64,000 bases of DNA from Myxococcus stipitatus DSM 14675 (GTDB lineage Bacteria; Myxococcota; Myxococcia; Myxococcales; Myxococcaceae). The stretch's first letter is position 1; the number at the start of each line of letters is the position of its first letter. The position numbers and the translations under genes were made by a program. This document shows, one piece after another, positions 25,930 to 33,627 of this stretch. Location: contig NC_020126.1 of the NCBI RefSeq assembly GCF_000331735.1, positions 1,302,001 through 1,366,000 of the forward strand, given 5' to 3'. Under the pieces are notes generated by a model. That model searched no databases. It saw only the letters and a program-made list of their open reading frames with translations, and had not been told where the DNA came from.

Positions 25930-26343
25930 ATGGCAAGGGATTGGGAGCAGGAGTGGAGCCACGGCGAGCAGCGCGCGTGGCTGGACGCACCGGATATCCT
26001 CTGCGCCCGTTTCCGAGGCGCCATCACCGAGGACACCTCGCGCTGGTCCTGTGGCCTCTACGAGACGCTCGCGGCGCGAGGGCGCTTCTACCTGGCGGCC
26101 GACATCGCCGAGTCGCAGCTCAGCCCGGAGTCGCGCCGCTACCTGGTGACCCACGCGAAGGCGGAGTGGTTCCTGGGCATCGTCTACATCGGCGCGGCGC
26201 TGGAGCAGAAGGCCACCACCAAGAGCTTGATGGTGGGCTCCATGCTGGGCGGCGGCCGGCCGCTGGACGTGCGCTACGCGGACTCGCTCGAGGAGGCTCG
26301 CGCGTGGATTGCCGGCCACCGCGCGAAGTCCTCCGAGCGCTGA
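25930..26343 (+). CDS. Hypothetical protein, STAS/SpoIIAA-like
   Basis: A 137-residue soluble protein. The alternation of strands and helices (APDILCARFRGAITEDT, then ARGRFYLAADIAES, AEWFLGIVYIGAALEQK and SLEEARAWIAGHR) resembles SpoIIAA/STAS-like domains that myxobacteria carry in many copies. No catalytic motif is visible. STAS-like proteins usually act in regulatory partner switching or lipid/nucleotide binding, but no partner kinase is adjacent. The ATG at 25930 is chosen over upstream frame extension, which lies antisense-like over the previous gene. It converges on the EamA transporter gene with an 8-bp gap. Confidence 0.65.
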   Translation: MARDWEQEWSHGEQRAWLDAPDILCARFRGAITEDTSRWSCGLYETLAARGRFYLAADIAESQLSPESRRYLVTHAKAEWFLGIVYIGAALEQKATTKSLMVGSMLGGGRPLDVRYADSLEEARAWIAGHRAKSSER

Positions 26344-26351
26344 CCCGCGCT

Positions 26352-27299
26352 TCAGCTCGGAGCGCTCCGTGGGGGCTTGGGCGCGCCCTGCTGCGGCAGC
26401 TTGTTGGCCAGCGCCGCGCCTCCCAGGATGAGCGCGCCGCCCACGACGAGTGACAGCGTGAAGGGCTCGTCGAGGAACACGACGCCCAGCACCACCGCCA
26501 CCAGCGTGTCGAGCAGCGCCATGGCGCCCAGCGCCGTGAGCGAGATGCGCGGCAGGAGCCAGTAGAGACACAGGTACGTGAAGGCCGTGCCGAACACCGC
26601 GAGGTAGAAGACGGCGCCCATCGCGCGAGGCGTCCACTGCGCGGCGGAGTGCGGCTCCAGCAGGAACGACAGGGCCACCAGCGGCACCGCGCTGCTGAGC
26701 GACTGGCCGAAGACGAGCGTCCGCGGCGGCACGTTCGTCATGAAGCGTTTGATGAGCACGTTGGCCACCGCGATGATGGCCACGGACAGGAGCGCCAGCC
26801 CCACGCCCAGCAGCACCTTGCCGGAGAGCGCCAGTCCCTGGAGGTTGGAGGACTGGAGGATCACCACGCCCCCGACGCCCATGCCCGCCGCCAGCAGCTT
26901 GCCCGGCGTCAGCGGCTGGTCCGGCAGCAGCACGCGGCCCACGAACAGGAGCCACACGGGGAAGGTGGAGAACAGCAGCGCCGCCCAGCTGGAGGGAATC
27001 CACTGCTGCGCGAAGAAGAGCAGCCCGAAGGGGAAGGCGAGCTGGAGCATGCCCAGCCCCGCGATGCGCTTCGCGGTGCGCGCGTCCAAATGTCCCTTCA
27101 GCTGGGTGAAGGGCAGCATCACCAGCGCGGTGAGCAGCAGGCGCGAGCCCAGGAAGCGCAGCGGAGGCAGGTCCTCGAGCCCCACCTTCACCACGGACCA
27201 CGTGGAGCCCCACAAGAGGAAGCAGGTGCAGTAGGCGAGGGCAATCTTCAGGGGACTGGCGGTCTTCACGGGGGTGCCAGTCGCGGTGGCGGAATCCAT
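26352..27299 (-). CDS. EamA/DMT family transporter
   Basis: A 315-residue inner-membrane protein with about ten TM helices arranged as two EamA repeats. The first repeat begins ALAYCTCFLLWGSTWSVVKV, whose WGST motif is typical of the family. The second begins near LGVGLALLSVAIIAVANVLI and ends GVVFLDEPFTLSLVVGGALI, with the common 'LxEPxT' signature. Such proteins export amino acids or other small metabolites, and the substrate cannot be told from sequence. A Pro/Lys-rich cytoplasmic tail ends the protein. Confidence 0.88.
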   Translation of the reverse strand: MDSATATGTPVKTASPLKIALAYCTCFLLWGSTWSVVKVGLEDLPPLRFLGSRLLLTALVMLPFTQLKGHLDARTAKRIAGLGMLQLAFPFGLLFFAQQWIPSSWAALLFSTFPVWLLFVGRVLLPDQPLTPGKLLAAGMGVGGVVILQSSNLQGLALSGKVLLGVGLALLSVAIIAVANVLIKRFMTNVPPRTLVFGQSLSSAVPLVALSFLLEPHSAAQWTPRAMGAVFYLAVFGTAFTYLCLYWLLPRISLTALGAMALLDTLVAVVLGVVFLDEPFTLSLVVGGALILGGAALANKLPQQGAPKPPRSAPS

Positions 27300-27371
27300 G
27301 CGGGCGTCGCCATAACATCCGCCTCGAGGCCATGCACGGTGCGTTGCACGCGGGAGGCGGCCGGCCGGGCG

Positions 27372-28397
27372 TCAACCCGGCAGCCGCTGTGGGTTCTTCC
27401 GTGCGGGCGCGAACAGGTCCCCCACGGCGTCCAGGCGCGCGCGCAGCGTGCGGAGGTTGAAGCGCGAGGGGTCCAGGGTCGGACTCACCTCGCTCCAGCG
27501 CAGGGGCGCCGAGAAGGTCGCGGGCTCGCGCGCTCGGAGGGAGTAGGGCGCCACCACCGTCTTGCCCCGCGCGTTCTGTCCCGCGTCCAGGTAGAGCCGC
27601 CCGTGACGCGCGCGCACCTCGCGGACCGTGGTGGCGCGTGTCCCCAGCCGGCGCTCGAGTTCCTTCGCCAGGGCATTGGCGTGGGCCCGTACCCGCGCGT
27701 AGGTGTGGCCCGGGGCCAGCGGCACCAGGACATGCAGCCCGCGCTTGCCGGAGGTCTTGGGGAAGCCCTCCAGGCCCTGCTGCTCCAGAAGCTCCCGCAG
27801 CGCGAGCGCCGCCGCGACGACGTCCGGCCAGCCTCCGTCACCCGGGTCCAGGTCCATGACGAGGAAGTCCGGCCGCGAGAGCTGGGGGGCTCGGCTCAGC
27901 CACATGTGCAGCGTGAGCGCGGATTGGTTGGCGAGCCAGAGCAGGGGCTCCTCGCCCGTCACATTCACGTGCCGCAGCGTCTTGTGCACATGGCGCACGC
28001 TCAGGAACGGGAGCCAGGCGGGCATGCCCGACAGCGAGTGGCGGAAGAAGCCGGGGGCCTCGATTCCCCGGGGCCACTGCTGCACGGCGATGGGCCTGTC
28101 CTCGAGGACGGGGACGAGCAGCGGCGCCACGTCGCGGTAGTACGCGAAGACGTCCGCCTTCGTCAGTCCGCTCCCGGGGAAGAGGACGCGGTCTGCGTGC
28201 GTGAGCTTCGCGCGCCCTGGACGTGGGGCGGAGGACTCGGGCGACGCGGTGCGCGCGGCGGGGGCCCTGGGGGCGCGGCGCTCGCCGGTGGCGGGTGCGG
28301 GCTGGGGAGCGCGGCGTGGGGGCCGCTGGCGCCGGTCGGTGTGGAGTCGTGGGTCGGGGCGTTTCACGGGCCAACGGTTGGCATCCCGCGAGGCCAT
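27372..28397 (-). CDS. Stand-alone LigD-type DNA polymerase/primase domain (NHEJ)
   Basis: A 341-residue protein corresponding to the polymerase domain of LigD, which fills gaps with (ribo)nucleotides during non-homologous end joining. After a basic, Pro/Arg-rich N-terminal 60 residues, family motifs are clear: HADRVLFPGSGLTKADV, QSALTLHMWLSR, the metal-binding DLDPGDG, KTSGKRGLHVLVPL and QNARGKTVVAPYSLRAR. No ligase or nuclease domain is present. The rest of the NHEJ machinery (Ku, ligase) is not in the window. The start is ATG 28397 or ATG 28427 (ten residues longer); neither has a strong ribosome-binding site. It is divergent from the ferritin-like gene. Confidence 0.88.
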   Translation of the reverse strand: MASRDANRWPVKRPDPRLHTDRRQRPPRRAPQPAPATGERRAPRAPAARTASPESSAPRPGRAKLTHADRVLFPGSGLTKADVFAYYRDVAPLLVPVLEDRPIAVQQWPRGIEAPGFFRHSLSGMPAWLPFLSVRHVHKTLRHVNVTGEEPLLWLANQSALTLHMWLSRAPQLSRPDFLVMDLDPGDGGWPDVVAAALALRELLEQQGLEGFPKTSGKRGLHVLVPLAPGHTYARVRAHANALAKELERRLGTRATTVREVRARHGRLYLDAGQNARGKTVVAPYSLRAREPATFSAPLRWSEVSPTLDPSRFNLRTLRARLDAVGDLFAPARKNPQRLPG

Positions 28398-28556
28398 CGC
28401 AATGTCATGAGGTGAGCGTGAGGGCATGCCCGAGGGCGCGAGGTCTCGTCCGCTCGCCCGCCGGAAGGGCGACCGGTCCAGGGCCTCGCGGGGCGGGTTG
28501 GACTTCGAGGGGAGGCTTCTCACATTGCATGCGTCCCTGGTGCGGAGGAAGTCGAC

Positions 28557-29045
28557 ATGGCCGAGAAGTCCGAGGTGGCACGGCTGCGCAGCCTGGCGCA
28601 GCTCGACGCGGACGCGGTGGGGGCCTACGACACGGCGCTCTCCCGCATCCCGGAGCCGTTGGTCCGAGAGCGGTTGGGCGAGTTTCGCGCCGACCACCTG
28701 CGCCATGTGCGGGAGCTCAATGCCTTCATCCACCTCTTCGGCGGCGTGCCGCTGGAGCTGCGGCCGGACCTGAAGGGCGCGGCGATGAAGGGGCTGACCG
28801 CGATGTCCTGCATGATGGGCACCGAGGCGGCGCTGGTCGCGATGATGGGCAACGAGGAGTTCTCCAACCGGGCCTATGACCTGGCGCTGCGCTTCGACTG
28901 GAGCCCGGATGTCCAGGGACTCATCGAGCGCCACCGCGAGGACGAGCGGCGTCACATCCTGTGGATTCGTGAGGCGGTCCGGACCCGGCCCTGGGAGAAG
29001 GAGCGGGCCTCCGTGGGTGAGGAGGGCTCCGAAGTCCAGGCCTGA
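28557..29045 (+). CDS. Ferritin-like four-helix protein (DUF2383 type)
   Basis: A 162-residue cytoplasmic protein predicted to be a four-helix bundle. Pattern features are LAQLDADAVGAYDTALSRI in helix 1, FRADHLRHVRELNAFIHLFG in helix 2 with an Asp/His pair, GTEAALVAMMGNEEFSNRAY in helix 3 and IERHREDERRHILWIREAV in helix 4. The Glu/His residues in helices 2-4 could form a di-metal site, as in DUF2383/PA2169-like proteins. The ATG at 28557 follows ggagga by 6-7 nt. No partner gene is evident. Stress or metal handling is inferred from the fold only. Confidence 0.75.
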   Translation: MAEKSEVARLRSLAQLDADAVGAYDTALSRIPEPLVRERLGEFRADHLRHVRELNAFIHLFGGVPLELRPDLKGAAMKGLTAMSCMMGTEAALVAMMGNEEFSNRAYDLALRFDWSPDVQGLIERHREDERRHILWIREAVRTRPWEKERASVGEEGSEVQA

Positions 29046-29113
29046 GCCGCGCGCAGATATATCCAGGGAGCCCTGTCGTTCTAGCCTCACGACATGGGTT
29101 GCCTGGAGGCGGC

Positions 29114-30643
29114 ATGAAGCGGTGGGTCATACTCGCGGCGATGGCGGTTGTAGCAACGGGCTGTGCGACGTTGCGCAGCGACCTGGAGATTCCGGACCGG
29201 GAGGCCATCTACGACCGGCCCCTCGACGAGATGTGGCCGGAGGTCCGGGAGTTCTTCACGCGCAATGAGCTGCCGTTCCGCGAGGACCGGGGCAGCATGG
29301 TGCTGGAGACGGAGTGGCGGCAGGAGTTCGGCGGCTCGAAGATCGCCGGCTTCTTCCATCGCTACATGGTCGTGGGGCGGCGGGAGACGCCGACCGCGAG
29401 CAAGCTCCAGATCTTCCGCATCACCAAGAGCCTGAACAAGGCGATGTCCATCGCTGGCAAGGAGCTGGACTGGGGCACCTCGCGCACCCTGTTCGCGGGA
29501 GCGGGGAGCGCCGGTGGCGGCAGTGGAGCGCAGGAGACCAGCCCCGAGGACTGGGAGGAGGTCATCGCGGCGCCGCGTGGCGAGAACTCCTTCTTCGCGG
29601 AGTCGGGCCAGGGCCAGCGGGACCTGGTGATGGAGTGGCGGGTGTTCCGCGACGTGTCGCCTCGGCTGGCGAAGGAGGAGAGCGCGCCGAAGCCGGTGAG
29701 GGTGGCCAAGGCGCCGTCGGCGACGAGCGCGCCGTCCCAGATGGCGATGGAGTGTGGCCTGCCCATCCTGGGATTGGGCAAGCAGGCGAAGCCTGGCGCG
29801 GTGCTGCTGTTGGGCGAGCTGCACGGCACCGAGGAGGTTCCTCGCTTCGTGGCCCAGTCCGCGTGTCAGGCCGTGGTGGCGGGAATCCCGGTGACGGTGG
29901 GACTGGAGCTGCCGCTGGAGAACCAGACGCGCGTGGATGCCTTCCTGGAGAGCGCGGGGGCGGAGCAGGACTGGCTGAAGCTGATGGAGTCACCGTTCTG
30001 GCGCAGCCCGTATCCGGATGGCCGCGGCAGCGAGGCGATGGCGAACCTGATGGAGCAACTGCGGCTGCTGCGCTCGCGCGGGCTGGACGTGGAGGTCTTC
30101 GTGTTCGACCACCCGAAGGCGAACGGGCAGGAGCGCGAGAACGCGATGGCGGCGACGGTGGTGCACCAGGTGGAGTCGTCCCCCACGCGCTTCCACATGA
30201 TTCTCTCCGGCAACATCCACTCTCGGACGAAGAAGGGGCTGCCCTGGGATGAGCAGCGCAAGCCGATGGGGTACCTGGTCAGCGAGAAGCTGGATGACGT
30301 GGTGGCGCTGGACATGGCGTATGACAGCGGCACGGCGTGGATCTGCTCGGTGGACGGCAAGGGCATTCGCGACAGGCTGGACTGCGGGGTGCGGGACACC
30401 AAGGGCCGCAACAACGGCGACCGGTACTTCATGCACCTCTGGGGTTCTGCGAACGCGGAGGGCTACCACGGGGTCTTCTACGTGGGGCCGGTGAAGGCCT
30501 CGGAGCCCGCGGTGCATCGAGGACTGGGGCGACCCGGCGCCAACGACAACTCCGTGCATCCCGCGAGCGACGAGGCGCGCAGGATGGCCTCGGTGCGTGA
30601 CGATATGTCGGGAAGTTCCCTTCGTTCTGGCGTCCTGCGGTGA
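29114..30643 (+). CDS. Lipoprotein with C-terminal TIKI/ChaN-like domain, copy 1
   Basis: A 509-residue lipoprotein (lipobox VATGC, Cys17). Residues about 20-125 form a helix-grip-like region (AIYDRPLDEMWPEVREFF) reminiscent of BamC-type lipoproteins, by pattern only. A variable Gly/Ser-rich linker follows. Residues about 218-480 resemble the TIKI/EreA/ChaN superfamily, with two GX2H motifs, GELH at 234-237 and GNIH at 366-369, plus conserved acidic residues (VGLELPLE). Members are proteases, esterases or heme-binding proteins, so chemistry cannot be chosen. Copy 2 follows immediately, with very high identity over most of its length. Copy 1 has an extra C-terminal tail (after MASVR) that seems to come from a one-base shift through the ancestral stop. 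Confidence 0.75.
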   Translation: MKRWVILAAMAVVATGCATLRSDLEIPDREAIYDRPLDEMWPEVREFFTRNELPFREDRGSMVLETEWRQEFGGSKIAGFFHRYMVVGRRETPTASKLQIFRITKSLNKAMSIAGKELDWGTSRTLFAGAGSAGGGSGAQETSPEDWEEVIAAPRGENSFFAESGQGQRDLVMEWRVFRDVSPRLAKEESAPKPVRVAKAPSATSAPSQMAMECGLPILGLGKQAKPGAVLLLGELHGTEEVPRFVAQSACQAVVAGIPVTVGLELPLENQTRVDAFLESAGAEQDWLKLMESPFWRSPYPDGRGSEAMANLMEQLRLLRSRGLDVEVFVFDHPKANGQERENAMAATVVHQVESSPTRFHMILSGNIHSRTKKGLPWDEQRKPMGYLVSEKLDDVVALDMAYDSGTAWICSVDGKGIRDRLDCGVRDTKGRNNGDRYFMHLWGSANAEGYHGVFYVGPVKASEPAVHRGLGRPGANDNSVHPASDEARRMASVRDDMSGSSLRSGVLR

Positions 30644-30659
30644 GTCTCCTGGAGGTGGC

Positions 30660-32114
30660 ATGATGCGATGGTCTGTCCTCGCGGTTCTGGCGGGTGCATT
30701 CGTGGTGACCGGCTGCGCGACCTGGCGCAGCGACCTGGAGATTCCGGACCGGGAGGCCATCTACGAGCAGCCCCTCGAGATGGTGTGGCCGGAGGTCCGG
30801 GAGTTCTTCACGCGCAATGAGCTGCCGTTCCGCGAGGACCGGGGCAGCATGGTGCTGGAGACGGAGTGGCGGCAGGAGTTCGGCGGCTCGCGCATCGCGG
30901 GCTTCTTCCACCGGTACATGGTGGTGGGGCGCCGCGAGACGCCGACGTCGTGCAAGCTGCAGATCTTCCGCATCACCAAGAGCACTGGCAGGACGCTGTC
31001 CGCCCCCGGCAGCGAACTGGGCTGGGGCCAGACGGCGGGAAGGACCGAGGGCCTCTCTCCGGAGGACGATGGCAACTTCGGTGCCCCTCAGGGAGAGGTC
31101 GCCGTCGCCGCGGGGTCGGGCCAGACGCAGCGAGACATGGTGATGGAGTGGCGGGTGTTCCGCGACGTGGACTCTCGGATGGCGAAGGACGAGAGCGCGC
31201 CGAAGCCGGTGAAGGTGGCCCGTGCCGCGAAGGCGACGAGCGCGCCTTCTCAGATGGCGGTGGAGTGTGGCCTGCCCATCCTGGGCCTGGGCAAGCAAGC
31301 GAAGCCCGGCGCGGTGATGTTGCTGGGGGAGCTGCACGGCACGCGCGAGGTCCCGCGCTTCGTGGCCCAGTCCGCGTGTCAGGCCCTGGTGGCCGGTGTT
31401 CCGGTGACAGTGGGGCTGGAGCTGCCGCTGGAGAACCAGACGCGCGTGGATGCCTTCCTGGAGAGCCCGGGGACCGATGACGACTGGCTGAAGCTGATGG
31501 AGTCGCCGTTCTGGCGCAGCCCGTATCCGGATGGCCGTGGCAGCGAGGGCATGGCGAACCTGCTGGAGCAGCTGCGCCTGCTGCGCGCGCTGGGGCTGGA
31601 TGTGGAGGTCTTCGTGTTCGACCACCCGAAGGCGAACGGGCAGGAGCGCGAGGACGCGATGGCGGCGACGGTGGTCCACCAGGTGGAGTCGTCGCCCACG
31701 CGCTTCCACCTGATTCTCTCCGGCAACGTCCACTCGCGGACGAAGAAGGGGCTGCCCTGGGACCCGGAGCGCAAGCCGATGGGCTACCTGGTCAAAGACA
31801 GGCTGGACGACGTGGTGGCGCTGGACATGGCGTACGACAGCGGCACGGCGTGGATCTGCTCGGTGGACAGCAAGGGCGTCCAGGACAAGCTGGACTGCGG
31901 GGTGCGGGACACCAAGGGGCGCAACAACGGCGAGCGGTACTTCGTGCACCTCTGGGAGTCGACGAACGGGGAGGGCTACCAGGGCGTCTTCTACGTCGGC
32001 CCGGTGAATGCGTCCTTGCCGGCGGTCCAGCGAGGGCTGGGGCGGCCTGGGTCGAACGACAACTCGGCGCACCCCGCTCGGGAGGGGGAGAAGTCGCTGG
32101 CGTCGACGCGGTGA
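30660..32114 (+). CDS. Lipoprotein with C-terminal TIKI/ChaN-like domain, copy 2
   Basis: A 484-residue paralogue of the preceding gene. The lipobox is VVTGC (Cys19), followed by the near-identical N-terminal module (RSDLEIPDREAIYEQPLEMV), a shorter divergent linker and the TIKI-like domain with GELH at 223-226 and GNVH at 355-358. It ends SLASTR and lacks the tail of copy 1. The start is ATG 30660 with a second ATG at 30663, preceded by ggaggtgg. It begins 16 bp after copy 1 and has its own duplicated leader, so it may be co-transcribed or separately driven. Divergence is concentrated in the linker and signal peptide, which suggests selection on both folded domains. Confidence 0.75.
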   Translation: MMRWSVLAVLAGAFVVTGCATWRSDLEIPDREAIYEQPLEMVWPEVREFFTRNELPFREDRGSMVLETEWRQEFGGSRIAGFFHRYMVVGRRETPTSCKLQIFRITKSTGRTLSAPGSELGWGQTAGRTEGLSPEDDGNFGAPQGEVAVAAGSGQTQRDMVMEWRVFRDVDSRMAKDESAPKPVKVARAAKATSAPSQMAVECGLPILGLGKQAKPGAVMLLGELHGTREVPRFVAQSACQALVAGVPVTVGLELPLENQTRVDAFLESPGTDDDWLKLMESPFWRSPYPDGRGSEGMANLLEQLRLLRALGLDVEVFVFDHPKANGQEREDAMAATVVHQVESSPTRFHLILSGNVHSRTKKGLPWDPERKPMGYLVKDRLDDVVALDMAYDSGTAWICSVDSKGVQDKLDCGVRDTKGRNNGERYFVHLWESTNGEGYQGVFYVGPVNASLPAVQRGLGRPGSNDNSAHPAREGEKSLASTR

Positions 32115-32181
32115 CAGCAGGGACGGGCGGGCTGTGTCGAGGCTGCTGCGAGACTCGGCCCGCTGACGTACGCTGCCGCGC

Positions 32182-33564
32182 GTGAGCGACACGACTGTCT
32201 ACCAGCCGGACTTCCTGTACGAGGGAGGCCGGCTCCTCGAAGGGCGCCCCCTGGCCGTGGGCGCCGATGGCCGAATCCTCCCTGCGTCGTCCGTGCCCGC
32301 CGGAGCGAGCGTCGTGCGCCTGCCGGGCCGGGTGCTCCTGCCGGGCCTGGTCAATGGCCACTCGCATGCCTTCCAGCGGCTCATCCGCGGGCGCACGGAG
32401 TACGTGGCCTCCGGGCGCGAGGCGGATGACTTCTGGAGCTGGCGCGAGGCGATGTACCGCGCCGCCGAGTCGCTGGGGCCCGAGGACCTCTACGTCGCCT
32501 CCCGGCAGGTCTTCGTGGAGATGGCCCTGGCGGGCATCACCACGGTGGGCGAGTTCCACTACGTGCACCACCAGCAGGAGGGCACGCCGTACGCGGACCG
32601 CAACGCGCTGGCGCACGCGGTCATCCGGGCCGCTCGCGACGCGGGCCTGCGCATCTGCCTGTTGCGCGTGGGCTATGCGCGCGCGGGCTTCCAGGTGGCG
32701 CCGAATCCGCGTCAGCGCCGCTTCATCGACCCGGACGTGGACACGTTCCTCGCCTCCGCGGAGTCGCTGGCCCGCGAGGTGCGAGGCGACTCGGCGGTGA
32801 GCGTGGGCCTGGCGCCGCACAGCGTCCGCGCGGTGACGAAGGAGTGGCTGAAGGTCATCGCGGGCGTGCGTGGCTTCCCCGTGCACATGCACGTGGCGGA
32901 GCAGCCGAAGGAAATCGAGGCATGTCTGGCGGAGCATGGCCGGCGCCCGGTGGAGCTGTTGTCGGACCTGGGGCTCCTGCGTCCGGACTTCACCGCCGTG
33001 CACGGCGTCCACCTGACGGAGGAGGAGGTGTCCATGCTGGGCACCGGCCGCGCGACGGTGTGCGCGTGCCCGTCCACCGAGCGGAACCTGGGAGATGGCA
33101 TCGTCCCGGCGGACGCGCTGGTGAGGGCGGGCGCGGGCATCAGCCTGGGCTCGGACAGCCAGGCGCATGTGGACCTGCTGGACGAGGCGCGTCAGCTGGA
33201 GGGGCACCTGCGGCTGTCACGCCTGCGGCGCGCGGTGCTGGACCCGGGCGGGGGCGAGGTGTCGGGGCTGGGGGCTCGGCTGCTCGGCATGGCGACCGTG
33301 GAGGGGGCTCGCAGCCTGGGGCTGTCCACGGGGGCGCTCGAGCCGGGGGCACCGGCGGACTTCTTCACGGTGGACGTGGGGCATCCGTCGCTCGTGGGGG
33401 CGAGCCCGTCGTCGCTCCTGGCCTCCATCGTCCTGGGCGCGGAGAAGTCGGCGGTGCGCGAGGTGGCGGTGGATGGACGGCTGGTGGTGCGAGACGGGCG
33501 CCATCCGCTCGCGGAGGAGAGCGGGCGCGCGTTCCAGACGCTCGCGCGTGCGCTGTACCCGTGA
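32182..33564 (+). CDS. hutF: Formimidoylglutamate deiminase
   Basis: A 460-residue amidohydrolase that converts N-formimidoyl-L-glutamate to N-formylglutamate and ammonia in histidine breakdown. Metal and catalytic motifs are visible: GLVNGHSHAFQR (HxH), VHMHVAEQPKEIE, AVHGVHLTEEE and LGSDSQAHVDLL (Asp). WSWREAMYRAAESL and the family-typical DFWSW segment distinguish HutF from generic deaminases. The start is GTG 32182; no better start is present. The next gene is an M20 deacylase, but hutG, hutH, hutU and hutI are absent from the window. Confidence 0.85.
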   Translation: MSDTTVYQPDFLYEGGRLLEGRPLAVGADGRILPASSVPAGASVVRLPGRVLLPGLVNGHSHAFQRLIRGRTEYVASGREADDFWSWREAMYRAAESLGPEDLYVASRQVFVEMALAGITTVGEFHYVHHQQEGTPYADRNALAHAVIRAARDAGLRICLLRVGYARAGFQVAPNPRQRRFIDPDVDTFLASAESLAREVRGDSAVSVGLAPHSVRAVTKEWLKVIAGVRGFPVHMHVAEQPKEIEACLAEHGRRPVELLSDLGLLRPDFTAVHGVHLTEEEVSMLGTGRATVCACPSTERNLGDGIVPADALVRAGAGISLGSDSQAHVDLLDEARQLEGHLRLSRLRRAVLDPGGGEVSGLGARLLGMATVEGARSLGLSTGALEPGAPADFFTVDVGHPSLVGASPSSLLASIVLGAEKSAVREVAVDGRLVVRDGRHPLAEESGRAFQTLARALYP

Positions 33565-33627
33565 AAGGACAGGGGGCTGGCGCGGGGCGCCGCGCGGTGG
33601 CATGACGCGGCCACTGGAGGCTGTCCC

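Larger units (their letters stand above)
29056..32114 (+). repeat. Tandem duplication of a lipoprotein gene with its leader
   Basis: The two units, about 29056-30600 and 30604-32114, match along nearly the whole gene and also upstream of the start. Both leaders read gatat, then cgttct, then ctggagg with similar spacing before the ATG. Unit 2's leader overlaps the 3' end of unit 1's reading frame. This indicates duplication of a promoter-plus-gene unit rather than of the coding sequence alone. Confidence 0.7.
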
